The translations under genes and the position numbers were made by a program. A DNA stretch of 64,000 bases from Fictibacillus nanhaiensis (lineage in GTDB: Bacteria > Bacillota > Bacilli > Bacillales > Fictibacillaceae), in NCBI GenBank assembly GCA_016401345.1, contig JAEACG010000006.1:88402-152401 (forward strand). The letters are read 5' to 3'. The notes beneath the pieces were generated by a model. That model ran no database searches and had not been told where the DNA came from. It saw nothing but the letters and a program-made list of their open reading frames with translations. Each line of letters opens with the position of its first letter. Within the stretch, counting starts at the first letter, position 1. Positions 8,097 to 16,784 of this stretch are shown piece after piece.

Positions 8097-9502
8097 GTTT
8101 CTGGTTGTTTTTCTTTTATAAAGAAGGAAATCACTAAACCGATCAAAGATAATACAGATACGACGATAAAGGCCATGTTCGCGCCATACATATCTGGATG
8201 TGTAATTTCAGGGCGCTCTGCCGCGGTTTCGGCAGTTGTGGTCATGACTGTCACTAAAATCGCAGTACCAACTGATGCAGCGATCATCTTCATCGTATTA
8301 TCCATTGCCGCTCCGTGCGGGATCAATCGCTTCGGAAGCCGGTTGAGTCCAGCAGTTGCAACAGGCATCATAACCATCGCAAGGCCAAACATCCGTATGC
8401 CGTACATCACGGTTAAGAAGGTAAAAGATGTAGCGGGACTTAAGGTGGCGAACGCGAATGATGATCCTGTTATGATCGTTAATCCGATGATCGCCAGCCA
8501 CCGCGCACCAAACTTATCGAACAGCCTTCCTGTGATCGGTGACAAAAGCCCCGTGATGAGTGCACCTGGCAAGAGTGCAAGACCTGCTTCAAACGCTGTA
8601 AAGTCTCTCATGTTCTGCATGAATAGCGGTATGATCGTCTCCGCTCCAATCAATCCTAAGAATGTGATCATTCCGATGATGATCGTAAGCGGGAAGATGG
8701 AGTTTGCGAACACTCTAAACTCGAGCATCGGATGTGCCAAACGCAGTTGTCTTGTGATAAATAAAACAAGAGCTACGACACCGATTGCGAGCCAAAGCAG
8801 AGTGCTTGGTGCGGTCCATCCGAGATTTCCTGCACACGTAAATCCGTATAGCAATCCTCCAAAACCGAACGATGACAGAATGATTGAAGTTACATCTACC
8901 TTTGTTTTGGATGTTTCCGTAACATTTTTTAACGCGAAAAAGGCAACGATAATATCAATGATGGCGATCGGCAGGATGATGAAGAAGAGGATGCGCCATG
9001 AATAGTGAGAGGTTACCCAGCCTGAAAGAGCAGGTCCGATGGCAGGTGCGAATGAAATCACGAGCCCGACCAATCCCATCGCCGATCCGCGTTTATTCAC
9101 AGGAAAAATCATCAGAAACACCGTCTGCATAAGAGGCAGCATCACCCCAGCACCACTCGATTGGATGACCCTACCGAGCAAGAGCATCTCAAAATTTGGC
9201 GCCAGTCCTGCAACGAGTGTTCCAACAGCGAAGACACTCATCGCTGAAATGAAAAGCTGCCGCGTTGTGAACCGTTCGAGCAGAAATGCACTGACGGGGA
9301 TCATAATCCCGTTCACAAGCATAAAAACGGTCGTCAGCCATTGAGCGCTGTTCGCCGTTATGTTCATTTCTTTCATGATCGGCGGAATCGCAGTGATCAT
9401 GAGTGTTTGGTTTAATATCGCAATAAACGTACCAGCCAGCAGCAAGGCAACGATCGTCGATTGTTTATAATTTTGTGAGGTTTCCATATCGTTCATTCCC
9501 AT
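8084..9502 (-). CDS. DHA2-family MFS drug efflux permease (LmrB/EmrB/QacA type)
   Basis: 472 residues, about 14 membrane spans. DHA2 marks are the N-terminal NQTLMITAIPPIMKEM segment after TM1, the ITANSAQWLTTVFML segment, motif C GLVISFAPAIGPALSGW in TM5 and the basic loop ERFTTRQLF. Members export lincosamides, dyes and other lipophilic cations using the proton gradient. It stands alone, divergent from a small membrane gene, with no visible regulator. The start is uncertain: Met1 (9502), Met3 and Met6 are all possible and no strong ribosome site is seen. The real substrate cannot be told from the sequence. Confidence 0.85.
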   Translation of the reverse strand: MGMNDMETSQNYKQSTIVALLLAGTFIAILNQTLMITAIPPIMKEMNITANSAQWLTTVFMLVNGIMIPVSAFLLERFTTRQLFISAMSVFAVGTLVAGLAPNFEMLLLGRVIQSSGAGVMLPLMQTVFLMIFPVNKRGSAMGLVGLVISFAPAIGPALSGWVTSHYSWRILFFIILPIAIIDIIVAFFALKNVTETSKTKVDVTSIILSSFGFGGLLYGFTCAGNLGWTAPSTLLWLAIGVVALVLFITRQLRLAHPMLEFRVFANSIFPLTIIIGMITFLGLIGAETIIPLFMQNMRDFTAFEAGLALLPGALITGLLSPITGRLFDKFGARWLAIIGLTIITGSSFAFATLSPATSFTFLTVMYGIRMFGLAMVMMPVATAGLNRLPKRLIPHGAAMDNTMKMIAASVGTAILVTVMTTTAETAAERPEITHPDMYGANMAFIVVSVLSLIGLVISFFIKEKQPETEGS

Positions 9503-9620
9503 CTAACATGTCTTGATGTGTACAGCTTACAGGATTTTAAAAGGAATTGATATAAAGTTGCTTTCATGAAAAGCATCTTCTTCCTCATGACATACACTAA
9601 TCAAAAAGCGGGTGAGTGAT

Positions 9621-9812
9621 ATGGAAGAAGAACAGTTAGCCGCGCTGGATGAAGTCCTGCTGATCGTCGATATGATTACCATTCTATTATTAGAAGATCG
9701 ACCTCTTTTAGGTATCGTTTCTGTGGGTCTGCTTAAAATAGTAGCGAAAGATCGTTTGATCAGGATCGCTTTTATTTTGCTGATCATCGTGATAAATGTC
9801 AGCCGGAGATAA
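9621..9812 (+). CDS. Small hydrophobic protein, unknown function
   Basis: 63 residues from ATG 9621, with GGGTGA 6-9 bases upstream (GTG 9612 is an alternative). The N-terminus is acidic (MEEEQLAALDEV) and is followed by two hydrophobic stretches, IVDMITILLLE and IRIAFILLIIVINV, so it is probably a small membrane protein with one or two spans. I do not recognise the family. It lies alone between the divergent efflux gene and the secreted peptidase-like gene. Confidence 0.4.
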   Translation: MEEEQLAALDEVLLIVDMITILLLEDRPLLGIVSVGLLKIVAKDRLIRIAFILLIIVINVSRR

Positions 9813-9939
9813 AAAAACACTCATTTATTCCTGGGTAGTAGGATGGCTGTTTTCGACGAAATGATACAGGATTAAACAATTCATACTATTCAAATGATTT
9901 CGTCGTTATTCTACAATAAGGAACAAAAGGAGGGTTTTC

Positions 9940-11232
9940 GTGAAGATATCATTTGGAAGAAGTATAGGAATGACATGCGCTTTGTTGCTCGGAGTCGTTA
10001 TATTTGAAAATGGTGAAACAGCAGAAGCCAAGAATCAGACAAGCTGCTTTGATTCGAATGTAGCGTTAACAGCAGAAGAAGAGAGAATTGAGGATGGCAG
10101 ACCGATCCCGCAACAGTTATTGAAGGAAAGTGAATTTACCTCATACGTGGATCGTTTTAAAAAAGACCTCTGTTCAGCAAGAAGTCCAGAAAAAGCTGAA
10201 AAAGTGATACAGAAGCATGGAACGGCATTATGGAAAACAGCCGTTGACCGCGCTCAAGGAAAAAGACCAGATTTAGGTGAGCTCGATTCGTATGATGATC
10301 GACCACTATACTGGGCAAGATTACATATGACAAGTGCTCTCAGACAATGGGATCCTGCGTTTAACGTGACGAAAGAACAACGCGATAAGCTGATGAAATC
10401 GTTAGAATACACATCAAGAGGCATTACGACGATCGATTATCCGAAAAGCAAAAAAGTGAAGCGGATCCTTGTGAGTGGATTCGATCCGTACCGCCTTGAA
10501 CAAGAATTTAGACGAACCAACCCTTCAGGTGCAAGCGGTCTGCAGCTCGACGGACGATGGGTGTGGACAGGTGATGGGCTAGCCTTGATACAGGCGGCGA
10601 ATTTCCCTGTTCGATGGGATGACTTTGAAGATGGAATTGTGGAGAACACGTTCGGTCCATTTTTGAAGCAAGGCTCGAAACAAGTGGACTTAATCATGAC
10701 CATCAGCCAAGGCGGACCGCGTAAGATGGCGATCGAAGGATATGCCGGACGCTATCATACGGGAGCTGACAACAAGCTCGAAGAACGAGCGGAAGTCACA
10801 CCACCTGTAGCTCATTGGCCAATGCCAAAGCCGCTTCCGGAGTTTATTGAAACCACTCTTCCATATGAAGAGATGATTGCGGCTGAAACGGGACCGTGGC
10901 CCGTTTTCCGAAATGATGAAGTATGTGAATGGCTGCCGCCAAACTTTGAAGACCCAGCAGTTTGTAATGAAGATGGACCAACACCGGGCTCTAAAGCGAA
11001 AGAGGGTGGAGGCGGAAGCTATCTGTCTAACGAAAGCATGTACCGCTCGAATCGCGTTCGCTTAGGTCTTGGTGCGACCGATATTCCAGGTGGACATCTG
11101 CATATAGCAGCACAAGAATTTTACCCAGAGGACAAATCCGTATATATGACGGAGGAGTTTAAGGAATTCCGCCGCAATACAGTGGATCAAACAGTTAATC
11201 TCGTGGAAGCTGCTGCTCGAGCGGTGAAATAG
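9940..11232 (+). CDS. Exported pyroglutamyl-peptidase-like (C15) protein with Cys-to-Ser change
   Basis: 430 residues with an N-terminal signal peptide (hydrophobic core 10-21, likely cut after AEA at about 30). Residues 175-395 look like pyrrolidone-carboxylate peptidase: ILVSGFDPY with a following NPSG (179-197), a SQGGPRKMAIEG segment placing Glu266 like the catalytic Glu, and GGHLHIA with His386/His388 where the catalytic His sits. The family's VCNH nucleophile segment reads YLSNES here, so the active Cys is replaced by Ser363. Known C15 enzymes are about 215-residue cytosolic proteins, so export, size and the Ser are all unusual. It could be a serine variant, a non-enzymatic binding protein or a new hydrolase. 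An AAAGGAGGG site precedes the GTG start. Confidence 0.6.
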   Translation: MKISFGRSIGMTCALLLGVVIFENGETAEAKNQTSCFDSNVALTAEEERIEDGRPIPQQLLKESEFTSYVDRFKKDLCSARSPEKAEKVIQKHGTALWKTAVDRAQGKRPDLGELDSYDDRPLYWARLHMTSALRQWDPAFNVTKEQRDKLMKSLEYTSRGITTIDYPKSKKVKRILVSGFDPYRLEQEFRRTNPSGASGLQLDGRWVWTGDGLALIQAANFPVRWDDFEDGIVENTFGPFLKQGSKQVDLIMTISQGGPRKMAIEGYAGRYHTGADNKLEERAEVTPPVAHWPMPKPLPEFIETTLPYEEMIAAETGPWPVFRNDEVCEWLPPNFEDPAVCNEDGPTPGSKAKEGGGGSYLSNESMYRSNRVRLGLGATDIPGGHLHIAAQEFYPEDKSVYMTEEFKEFRRNTVDQTVNLVEAAARAVK

Positions 11233-11247
11233 AATAGGTCGAGGAAG

Positions 11248-11281
11248 AATGTCTCTCATACTGATGAGGGGCATTTTTTTG
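11248..11281 (+). terminator. Terminator after the C15-like gene
   Basis: AATGTCTCTCAT pairs with ATGAGGGGCATT (G-U pairs) and is followed by seven T. Confidence 0.65.
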
Positions 11282-11327
11282 TGGGTTTGATGGGACTTTG
11301 AGGGGCAGGAATGATGACAAGAATGAT

Positions 11328-11528
11328 GACTCATAGAAACATGTTGAAGACCCATAGAGTGTGAACGACGACCCATACAATATTGGTTTGACTCATAGAA
11401 ACCGCTTTATGACTCATAGGATGTTCATGACGACCCATAGAAAGGCTATGATGACCCATAGAAGTCTCGTGACGACTCATAGATGATTTTTCGGTTCGTT
11501 TTAGAAATGTAATGAAACACGCTTAAAC
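11328..11528 (+). repeat. 21-bp phased array C (word GACCCATAG, 8 units)
   Basis: The word GAC(C/T)CATAG, or its near copy GACCCATAC, begins at 11328, 11349, 11370, 11390, 11411, 11432, 11453 and 11474: six gaps of 21 bp and one of 20. After the last word, 11503-11528 contains AAATGTAATGAAACACG, a faint echo of the shared tail of the other arrays. The array fills most of the 425-bp gap before the YihY gene. Nothing else but the terminator and the YihY promoter region is visible there. Confidence 0.82.
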
Positions 11529-11657
11529 AAGCCAACACTCGAAAAATTCAACAATTGAAACTTTTTTTACAAAAAAGTGATCTGATTTGACTACTTTTTG
11601 CGTATATATTATATTACTGTACTTATGGACTGGCTTTAACTAAAGAGGTGTTGCAAC

Positions 11658-12467
11658 ATGAATATCGTTAAAGTGTTAAACCAACTAGGTGACCGATTTC
11701 TCAAATTGAGGGTGTACGATTTATCGGCACAGATGGCCTATTATTTTTTAATGTCGGTCTTTCCATTTTTGCTTGTTATCTATTCATTGCTGACATATTT
11801 ACCACTAAGAGAAGAAAATATTTTAGAGCTAGTCCAGCCGTATGCGCCAGAGAGCACATACAATCTAATTGATAAGACATTATCCTATACCGTTATGAGA
11901 CAAGAAGGAAATCTGTTGTCGTTCAGCTTGATCGTCACTTTGTGGCTTTCATCGATGGGTTTTCAAAGTATGAAGCGTATCATGAACGATGCGTACCAAG
12001 TGCGAAATAACGAGAACATGCTAAAACAGATCTTAGAAAGTCTGTTGTTAACCGTTGGATTCATGATCGCTGTTCTGTTCTCTGTATTTGTTCCGTTGTT
12101 TGAAAAAATCCTGCGGGTGTATTTGGAAGGCATCTTTTCGAACCTAGCTTTTCAAAAGCTATGGATCATTATCCAGTGGGGAATAGGAACTGTGTTTCTG
12201 CTATTGTTTTTCATCATGCTATATTCCTTTGCCCCGAGCATCAAGCTTGGATTTAAAAATGTACTTCCGGGTGCATTTCTTGCGACGATCGGCTGGCAGC
12301 TCGTTTCGATGGGCTTCGCTACGTACGTGAGTGGAAGTAACTATTCTGCGCTTTACGGGCAAGTAGCAGGTCTCGTCGTTCTGATGCTGTGGTTCTACCT
12401 GTCAGCGATGATCATCATCCTAGGTGGATTGCTGAATACGGTGGTGTACCCTAAAAAGATTAATTGA
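11658..12467 (+). CDS. YihY/BrkB-family inner-membrane protein
   Basis: 269 residues with six hydrophobic spans. Family signs are LSAQMAYYFLMSVFPFLLVIYSLL at the N-terminus, the AQMAYYFL start of TM1 and the C-terminal GQVAGLVVLMLWFYLSAMIIILGG. The family was once called ribonuclease BN by mistake; its real role, perhaps lipid or solute transport, is unsettled. Ribosome site AAAGAGGTG lies before the ATG. It is monocistronic with its own terminator. Confidence 0.85.
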   Translation: MNIVKVLNQLGDRFLKLRVYDLSAQMAYYFLMSVFPFLLVIYSLLTYLPLREENILELVQPYAPESTYNLIDKTLSYTVMRQEGNLLSFSLIVTLWLSSMGFQSMKRIMNDAYQVRNNENMLKQILESLLLTVGFMIAVLFSVFVPLFEKILRVYLEGIFSNLAFQKLWIIIQWGIGTVFLLLFFIMLYSFAPSIKLGFKNVLPGAFLATIGWQLVSMGFATYVSGSNYSALYGQVAGLVVLMLWFYLSAMIIILGGLLNTVVYPKKIN

Positions 12468-12491
12468 AAATTGAAAATCAAATTAAACAGG

Positions 12492-12530
12492 AAGATGCAG
12501 AAGTAAATAACAATTCTGCATCTTTTTTTA
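12492..12530 (+). terminator. Terminator after the YihY gene
   Basis: AAGATGCAGAA and TTCTGCATCTT form a perfect 11-bp stem followed by a T-run. Confidence 0.85.
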
Positions 12531-12670
12531 TTCTTTAAGTTAGAAATAATGTCTATTCTACTATTTAACACGAAACAAAAAATAAAATTTGGTAAGGTTT
12601 AACTATTCCCCTATAAGTTTACGTGCGATAAAATCATTATGGATATTCAATTATTAAGAGGGGGAAAACA

Positions 12671-13252
12671 ATGAAAAGATATTCAAGAATAATTAGTTTT
12701 GTGTTGATTTTTGTGTTTGTTTTATCTGCCTACAATGTTAGAAGCGCAGATGCATTAACTTATCGAGCGGGAGATATTATTGTTACTAATTCTACAAGCT
12801 CTAGCGGTATTGTAGGTCATTCAGGTATTTTTATTAACTCAAATACTATCTTGCATACATCTGGGTGGAAAAGCGAACCGTATCCTTTAACAATCTCACT
12901 ATCAAAATGGAATGATAGATATGAAAAAAGTAAGGTTATAAGGCCAGATTCAGCAACTAAAGGACAGAAGGCGGCAGATGCAGCCATAAAATATTTCAAA
13001 GGAAAAACTATCAATTATAAGATTACGCCAAATCCTAGAGATATAAATCCTAATACATATTGTAGTGAGTTAGTATGGTATGCTTATTATAAAGCTGGGT
13101 ATTCAATCAAAAAGCCATTAATGGACCAAACGGGTATTTATGCATGGTATACTCCTGGCAGTGGGGATTACATTTATCCATATGATTTTGCCAATAAAAC
13201 CATTATGGATAACTCAGTGAATGCCTTCACTGTAATTGATGATAAATTCTAG
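12671..13252 (+). CDS. Secreted YiiX/YaeF-type permuted NlpC/P60 (papain-like) protein
   Basis: 193 residues with a clear signal peptide (hydrophobic core 8-20, cut near SADA at 25-28). The mature protein shows the circularly permuted NlpC/P60 pattern of the YaeF/YiiX group: a GDIIV strand, His50 in GHSGIFI first, and the nucleophile Cys131 later in NTYCSELVWYAYYKAGY. Members are amidases or thioesterases acting on cell-wall or lipid-linked substrates; the substrate here is unknown. An AGAGGGGG ribosome site precedes the start. The gene is richer in A+T than its neighbours, as is the next one, which may mean later acquisition. Confidence 0.75.
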   Translation: MKRYSRIISFVLIFVFVLSAYNVRSADALTYRAGDIIVTNSTSSSGIVGHSGIFINSNTILHTSGWKSEPYPLTISLSKWNDRYEKSKVIRPDSATKGQKAADAAIKYFKGKTINYKITPNPRDINPNTYCSELVWYAYYKAGYSIKKPLMDQTGIYAWYTPGSGDYIYPYDFANKTIMDNSVNAFTVIDDKF

Positions 13253-13346
13253 CAATGTGAATGTTTGTGAAAAGTAACTTACTTATAAAAAGTTTGATTA
13301 CAAACCTTCATTTGAAAAATTAATATTGGCTATTTTTAAAAATTTA

Positions 13347-13378
13347 AAAAAGCACGACTTTTATAAAAGTCGTGCTTT
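13347..13378. terminator. Bidirectional terminator
   Basis: A perfect 32-bp palindrome with AAAAGCACGACTTTT as its left arm serves the convergent YiiX-like and DUF3139 genes. Confidence 0.9.
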
Positions 13379-13381
13379 TAC

Positions 13382-13705
13382 TTATTCCATGTATGTTTTT
13401 CCATTTAATACATACGATTCTAAAACAACTCTGTTTTTATCTCTTTCTTTATAATAATAGTAAGTTTTCTTATCTTTTTCGAGTTTAACTGCTACCATAT
13501 AATTTTTATCGCCTTCAAGATTTGCTATAAAAGGCTGAAGGCTTTTAATTTCACTTTTTTTAGTTCCGTTATCAATTAAGTAATGTTCAACAGCTTTTTC
13601 AGTGTCCTGTTTTTTGTAAGCAAAATAGCTCCATACACCGCCACCTGCAAATCCTATAAAAATAATAACAGAAGCAATTAACTTTATGAAAAATCTCTTT
13701 TTCAT
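13382..13705 (-). CDS. DUF3139-like small membrane-anchored protein
   Basis: 107 residues: a basic N-terminus, one membrane span (about 8-30, LIASVIIFIGFAGGGVWSYF) and an outside domain of about 75 residues with mixed alpha/beta character and a run of tyrosines (KTYYYYKERD). This matches the DUF3139 proteins of bacilli in size and layout. Function unknown. GGAGGATTTTTAT precedes the ATG. It is A+T rich like the YiiX gene opposite. Confidence 0.6.
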   Translation of the reverse strand: MKKRFFIKLIASVIIFIGFAGGGVWSYFAYKKQDTEKAVEHYLIDNGTKKSEIKSLQPFIANLEGDKNYMVAVKLEKDKKTYYYYKERDKNRVVLESYVLNGKTYME

Positions 13706-13745
13706 ATAAAAATCCTCCTATTGATTATTTGGGTCGAGAACAATG

Positions 13746-14537
13746 TTACAAAACGCCATACTTTTCATCACGAACATCAGTAATGAACATGTGTCCGGGA
13801 GCATGCGTAATCATGACCTCAGGCTTCACATGCATTGCGACAGCTTGAGGAGTTACTCCACAAGCCCAAAACACAGGAACTTCACCGTCATGAATCTGAA
13901 CAGGGTCACCAAAATCGGGCTGATACAGATCTTGAATCCCGATCGCTTCTGGATTTCCAATATGAACTGGAGCTCCGTGAACAGAAGGGAAGCGGCTCGT
14001 TACCTGAACAGCTCGAACGACATCTTTTTCAGGAACCGGACGCATGCTAACAACCATCGGACCTTCGAAACGTCCAGCTTTCACGCATTCTATGTTTGTT
14101 TTAAACATGGGTACGTTACAGCCGCGCTCGATATGACGAACAGGAATGCCGTTATTCATCAGCGCATGCTCGAACGTAAAGCTACAACCGAGCAGGAAGC
14201 CTACCATGTCTTCATTCCAGTGTTCTGTGATATTTGTACACTCTTCAACAAGTTCGCCATGCCGATAGACGTTATACTTCGGTATGTCCACACGTAGATC
14301 GGCATCAGGTGCAACAAGTGCAGGAACACCGGAACCTGGCTCAGTTACATCAAGTACCGGACAAGGCTTCGGATTTCTCTGACAGAAAAGGAGGAACTCA
14401 AAAGCTAGATCTTTCGGCAACACCACAAGATTTCCTTGTGTAAAGCCATTTGCAAGTCCGCTTGTCGGCTTCCTCCACTCACCGCGGCGTATTAGTTCAC
14501 GAGCTTCAACTGGAGTTAAACGGTCTAGGGCGTTCAT
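13746..14537 (-). CDS. ycsI: YcsI-type DUF1445 protein (putative hydro-lyase / D-glutamate cyclase family)
   Basis: 263 residues, the usual length of the YcsI/UPF0317 family. Conserved features include the early ARELIRRGEW segment, PVLDVTEPG, GCSFTFEHAL, RHIERGCNVPMF and the C-terminal ITHAPGHMFITD. Mammalian relatives convert between D-glutamate and 5-oxo-D-proline, which fits placement with 5-oxoprolinase subunits. It is the last gene of the minus-strand operon pxpB-pxpC-ycsG-ycsI, 27 bp after ycsG. In B. subtilis the same genes form ycsF-ycsG-ycsI-kipI-kipA-kipR in another order. Confidence 0.85.
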   Translation of the reverse strand: MNALDRLTPVEARELIRRGEWRKPTSGLANGFTQGNLVVLPKDLAFEFLLFCQRNPKPCPVLDVTEPGSGVPALVAPDADLRVDIPKYNVYRHGELVEECTNITEHWNEDMVGFLLGCSFTFEHALMNNGIPVRHIERGCNVPMFKTNIECVKAGRFEGPMVVSMRPVPEKDVVRAVQVTSRFPSVHGAPVHIGNPEAIGIQDLYQPDFGDPVQIHDGEVPVFWACGVTPQAVAMHVKPEVMITHAPGHMFITDVRDEKYGVL

Positions 14538-14564
14538 AACAAGCTCCCCTTTTTATAGTAGTAT

Positions 14565-15755
14565 TTATGTGAAAAGTTTTGGAACTTCTGAGTACATCGT
14601 ATATACACTCATCGCTGCCATGATTATGACTATTGCTACTCCAAATATCGTCATCCACATCGGATGCTTATAATCGCCAACAATCTTTGGGCGGTAGGCT
14701 GCAATGAGCATAACACCTAAGGAAATTGGTAAGATCAGTCCATTTAACGCACCAACTAGAATTAGAATTTTCACGGGCTTTCCAATGCTAACAAAAATAG
14801 CAGTGGATATTATTATGAATCCGATAATGATCCATTTGTGATATTTTTCAAGATATGGACTGAATGTACGAATGAAAGAAACTGACGTGTATGCAGCACC
14901 TACTACAGAGGTTATAGCAGCTGCCCACATGACGACACCGAACATTTTATAACCAATGTTTCCAGCAGCTAATTGAAATACTGAGGCTGGCGGGTTTCCT
15001 GGATCAAGTGTTAAACCTTGTGCGACAATACCTAGTGCAGCTAAAAACAGAAATATCCGCATAATAGATGCAATACCAATAGCTGAAATTGATCCTCTTG
15101 TTACTTCTTTTAGACTTTCTTTACCTTTAATACCTGCATCGAGAAGACGATGCGCACCAGCGAAAGTTATATAACCTCCGACCGTACCACCGACTAATGT
15201 AACAATCGCTATTACATCGATCGTATCAGGTGAGAAAGTTTTAATAACTGCTTCACCAACTGGGGGCTGTGCGGTGAACATGACATATACCGTTAACGCA
15301 ATCATGACAAAACCGGCAACTTGCGTAAATCGATCCATAGCTTTTCCGGCTTCACGGACAACAAAGACGAGAATTGCTATCACACCACTCATTAATGCAC
15401 CCAACTCAGGAGTAACGCCAAACAAAACATTTAATCCCAATCCAGCACCAGCGATGTTTCCGATATTAAAGGCTAGACCGCCTATGATGATTAATATGGC
15501 TAGGAAAATGCCTAGCCCTGGAAGTACGGCGTTCGCGATATCTTGTGCTCGCTTTTCAGAAACAGCAATTATGCGCCAAACGTTCATTTGCGCGCCAATA
15601 TCAATAATGATGGATGTTAAAATGACAAACCCAAAACTCGCTGCGAGTATGGATGTAAAGTGCGTCGTTTGTATTAAAAACCCTGGCCCAATCGCTGATG
15701 TTGCCATCAAGAACGCGGCTCCTAGCAGAATACTAGCTTTTGACTCTTTCTTCAT
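14565..15755 (-). CDS. ycsG: YcsG-type NRAMP-family transporter lacking the metal-binding motif
   Basis: 396 residues with about 11 membrane spans, NRAMP superfamily. The first span reads ATSAIGPGFL where true Mn/Fe transporters have DPGN, so the key metal-binding Asp and Asn are missing. The sixth span reads AGAHRLLDAG, keeping a His but no MPH motif. This suggests a substrate other than divalent metal. Because it sits between 5-oxoprolinase subunits and YcsI, import of 5-oxoproline or a related lactam is a reasonable guess. It starts 16 bp after pxpC; AGGAGGTACG precedes its ATG. Confidence 0.82.
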   Translation of the reverse strand: MKKESKASILLGAAFLMATSAIGPGFLIQTTHFTSILAASFGFVILTSIIIDIGAQMNVWRIIAVSEKRAQDIANAVLPGLGIFLAILIIIGGLAFNIGNIAGAGLGLNVLFGVTPELGALMSGVIAILVFVVREAGKAMDRFTQVAGFVMIALTVYVMFTAQPPVGEAVIKTFSPDTIDVIAIVTLVGGTVGGYITFAGAHRLLDAGIKGKESLKEVTRGSISAIGIASIMRIFLFLAALGIVAQGLTLDPGNPPASVFQLAAGNIGYKMFGVVMWAAAITSVVGAAYTSVSFIRTFSPYLEKYHKWIIIGFIIISTAIFVSIGKPVKILILVGALNGLILPISLGVMLIAAYRPKIVGDYKHPMWMTIFGVAIVIIMAAMSVYTMYSEVPKLFT

Positions 15756-15770
15756 AACGTACCTCCTAAA

Positions 15771-16784
15771 TTACTTCGTTTCTTGTCGTATTTTAAGTGC
15801 GATTCCTTGTTTTAACTGATGCAATTTTTTTTCGCGATCTAAGTAGAGTTGTTGAGCCACTTCATGTGAAACTTCGACAAACTGAACTTTGTCTCCGGGC
15901 TTAAGCTGCGCCATAATTGAGAGATCAACCGTGGCGATCTGTCCGATCTTTGGGTATCCGCCAGTAGTTTGACGATCTGCGAGCAGTACGATTGGATTGC
16001 CTTCAGAGGGAACTTGAATCGTTCCAAAGCTTACAGCCTCAGAAAGCATCTCTTGTTTCTCTTCGAGAGCGAGTTCAGGTCCCTTTAAACGGTAACCCAT
16101 CCGATCTGACTGTGAAGTAACCTCAAAATGGTCGGTAAAAAGCTTCATCTGGCTTTCTGTTGTGAACCAGTCGTATTGTCTTCCTTTCATAACCCGGACT
16201 TGCGGTTTAGAAGCAGAAGAGGCGATAAAATCAGAAGAGATCGTCCATTGCATCTCCACGAATTTATTCTCTCCAAGCTGTGCTGCTAAAACTCTAGTTA
16301 TCTTTCCGGAAAGCTCACTGAGTTCGCCGATAGAAAGCTCATCATCATTCTGTAGAGCTTTTCCGTTATGTCCGCCGATTCCAGCTCGTAAATATGTAGA
16401 TTTACTGTTCATTACTTCTGGCACATCGAAACCGCCCGCAACAGCAAGATATGCACGACATCCTGTTTTACATCCGCCGAATTTTAGCTTGCTGCCCGCC
16501 GTCACAAGGACCGAGCGCCATAACTTCACAGGTTTTCCGTCAATAGAAGGAGAAAGATTGCCCCCGCAGATTGAGATCAGCGTATCTTCTTTAAACTCCA
16601 TATCAGGTCCGAGCAGCGTGAGTTCTAATGTTGCTTCATTCTCAGCATTTCCAACTAAAGAATTTGCTATCCGATGAGCAGTCGTGTCCATGACACCACT
16701 CGTGATCACTCCATATTTTTGAAATCCGTAACGGCCAAGATCTTGAACACTCGTTAGGAGGCCAGGCTTTGTAATCTTAATCAT
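15771..16784 (-). CDS. pxpC: 5-oxoprolinase subunit PxpC (KipA, biotin-dependent carboxylase-like)
   Basis: 337 residues. Family signs are TSVQDLGRYGFQKYGV near the start, GVMDTTAHRIANSLVGN, the central AYLAVAGGFDVPEVMNS and the late LLADRQTTGGYPKIGQI. PxpC pairs with PxpB to make the ATP-using part of bacterial 5-oxoprolinase, which opens 5-oxoproline to glutamate. The same protein, KipA, counteracts the KinA inhibitor KipI in B. subtilis. It overlaps pxpB by 4 bp, so translation is coupled. Confidence 0.9.
   Translation of the reverse strand: MIKITKPGLLTSVQDLGRYGFQKYGVITSGVMDTTAHRIANSLVGNAENEATLELTLLGPDMEFKEDTLISICGGNLSPSIDGKPVKLWRSVLVTAGSKLKFGGCKTGCRAYLAVAGGFDVPEVMNSKSTYLRAGIGGHNGKALQNDDELSIGELSELSGKITRVLAAQLGENKFVEMQWTISSDFIASSASKPQVRVMKGRQYDWFTTESQMKLFTDHFEVTSQSDRMGYRLKGPELALEEKQEMLSEAVSFGTIQVPSEGNPIVLLADRQTTGGYPKIGQIATVDLSIMAQLKPGDKVQFVEVSHEVAQQLYLDREKKLHQLKQGIALKIRQETK

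Noticed and set aside
8175..9005. Long antisense frame (276 residues) opposite the efflux gene
   Set aside because: Shadow of a strongly hydrophobic membrane gene on the other strand; no ribosome site and no family pattern.
12671..13705. A+T-rich pair (YiiX-like, DUF3139) as a mobile island
   Set aside because: Composition differs from neighbours but no integrase, repeat borders or attachment site are seen.
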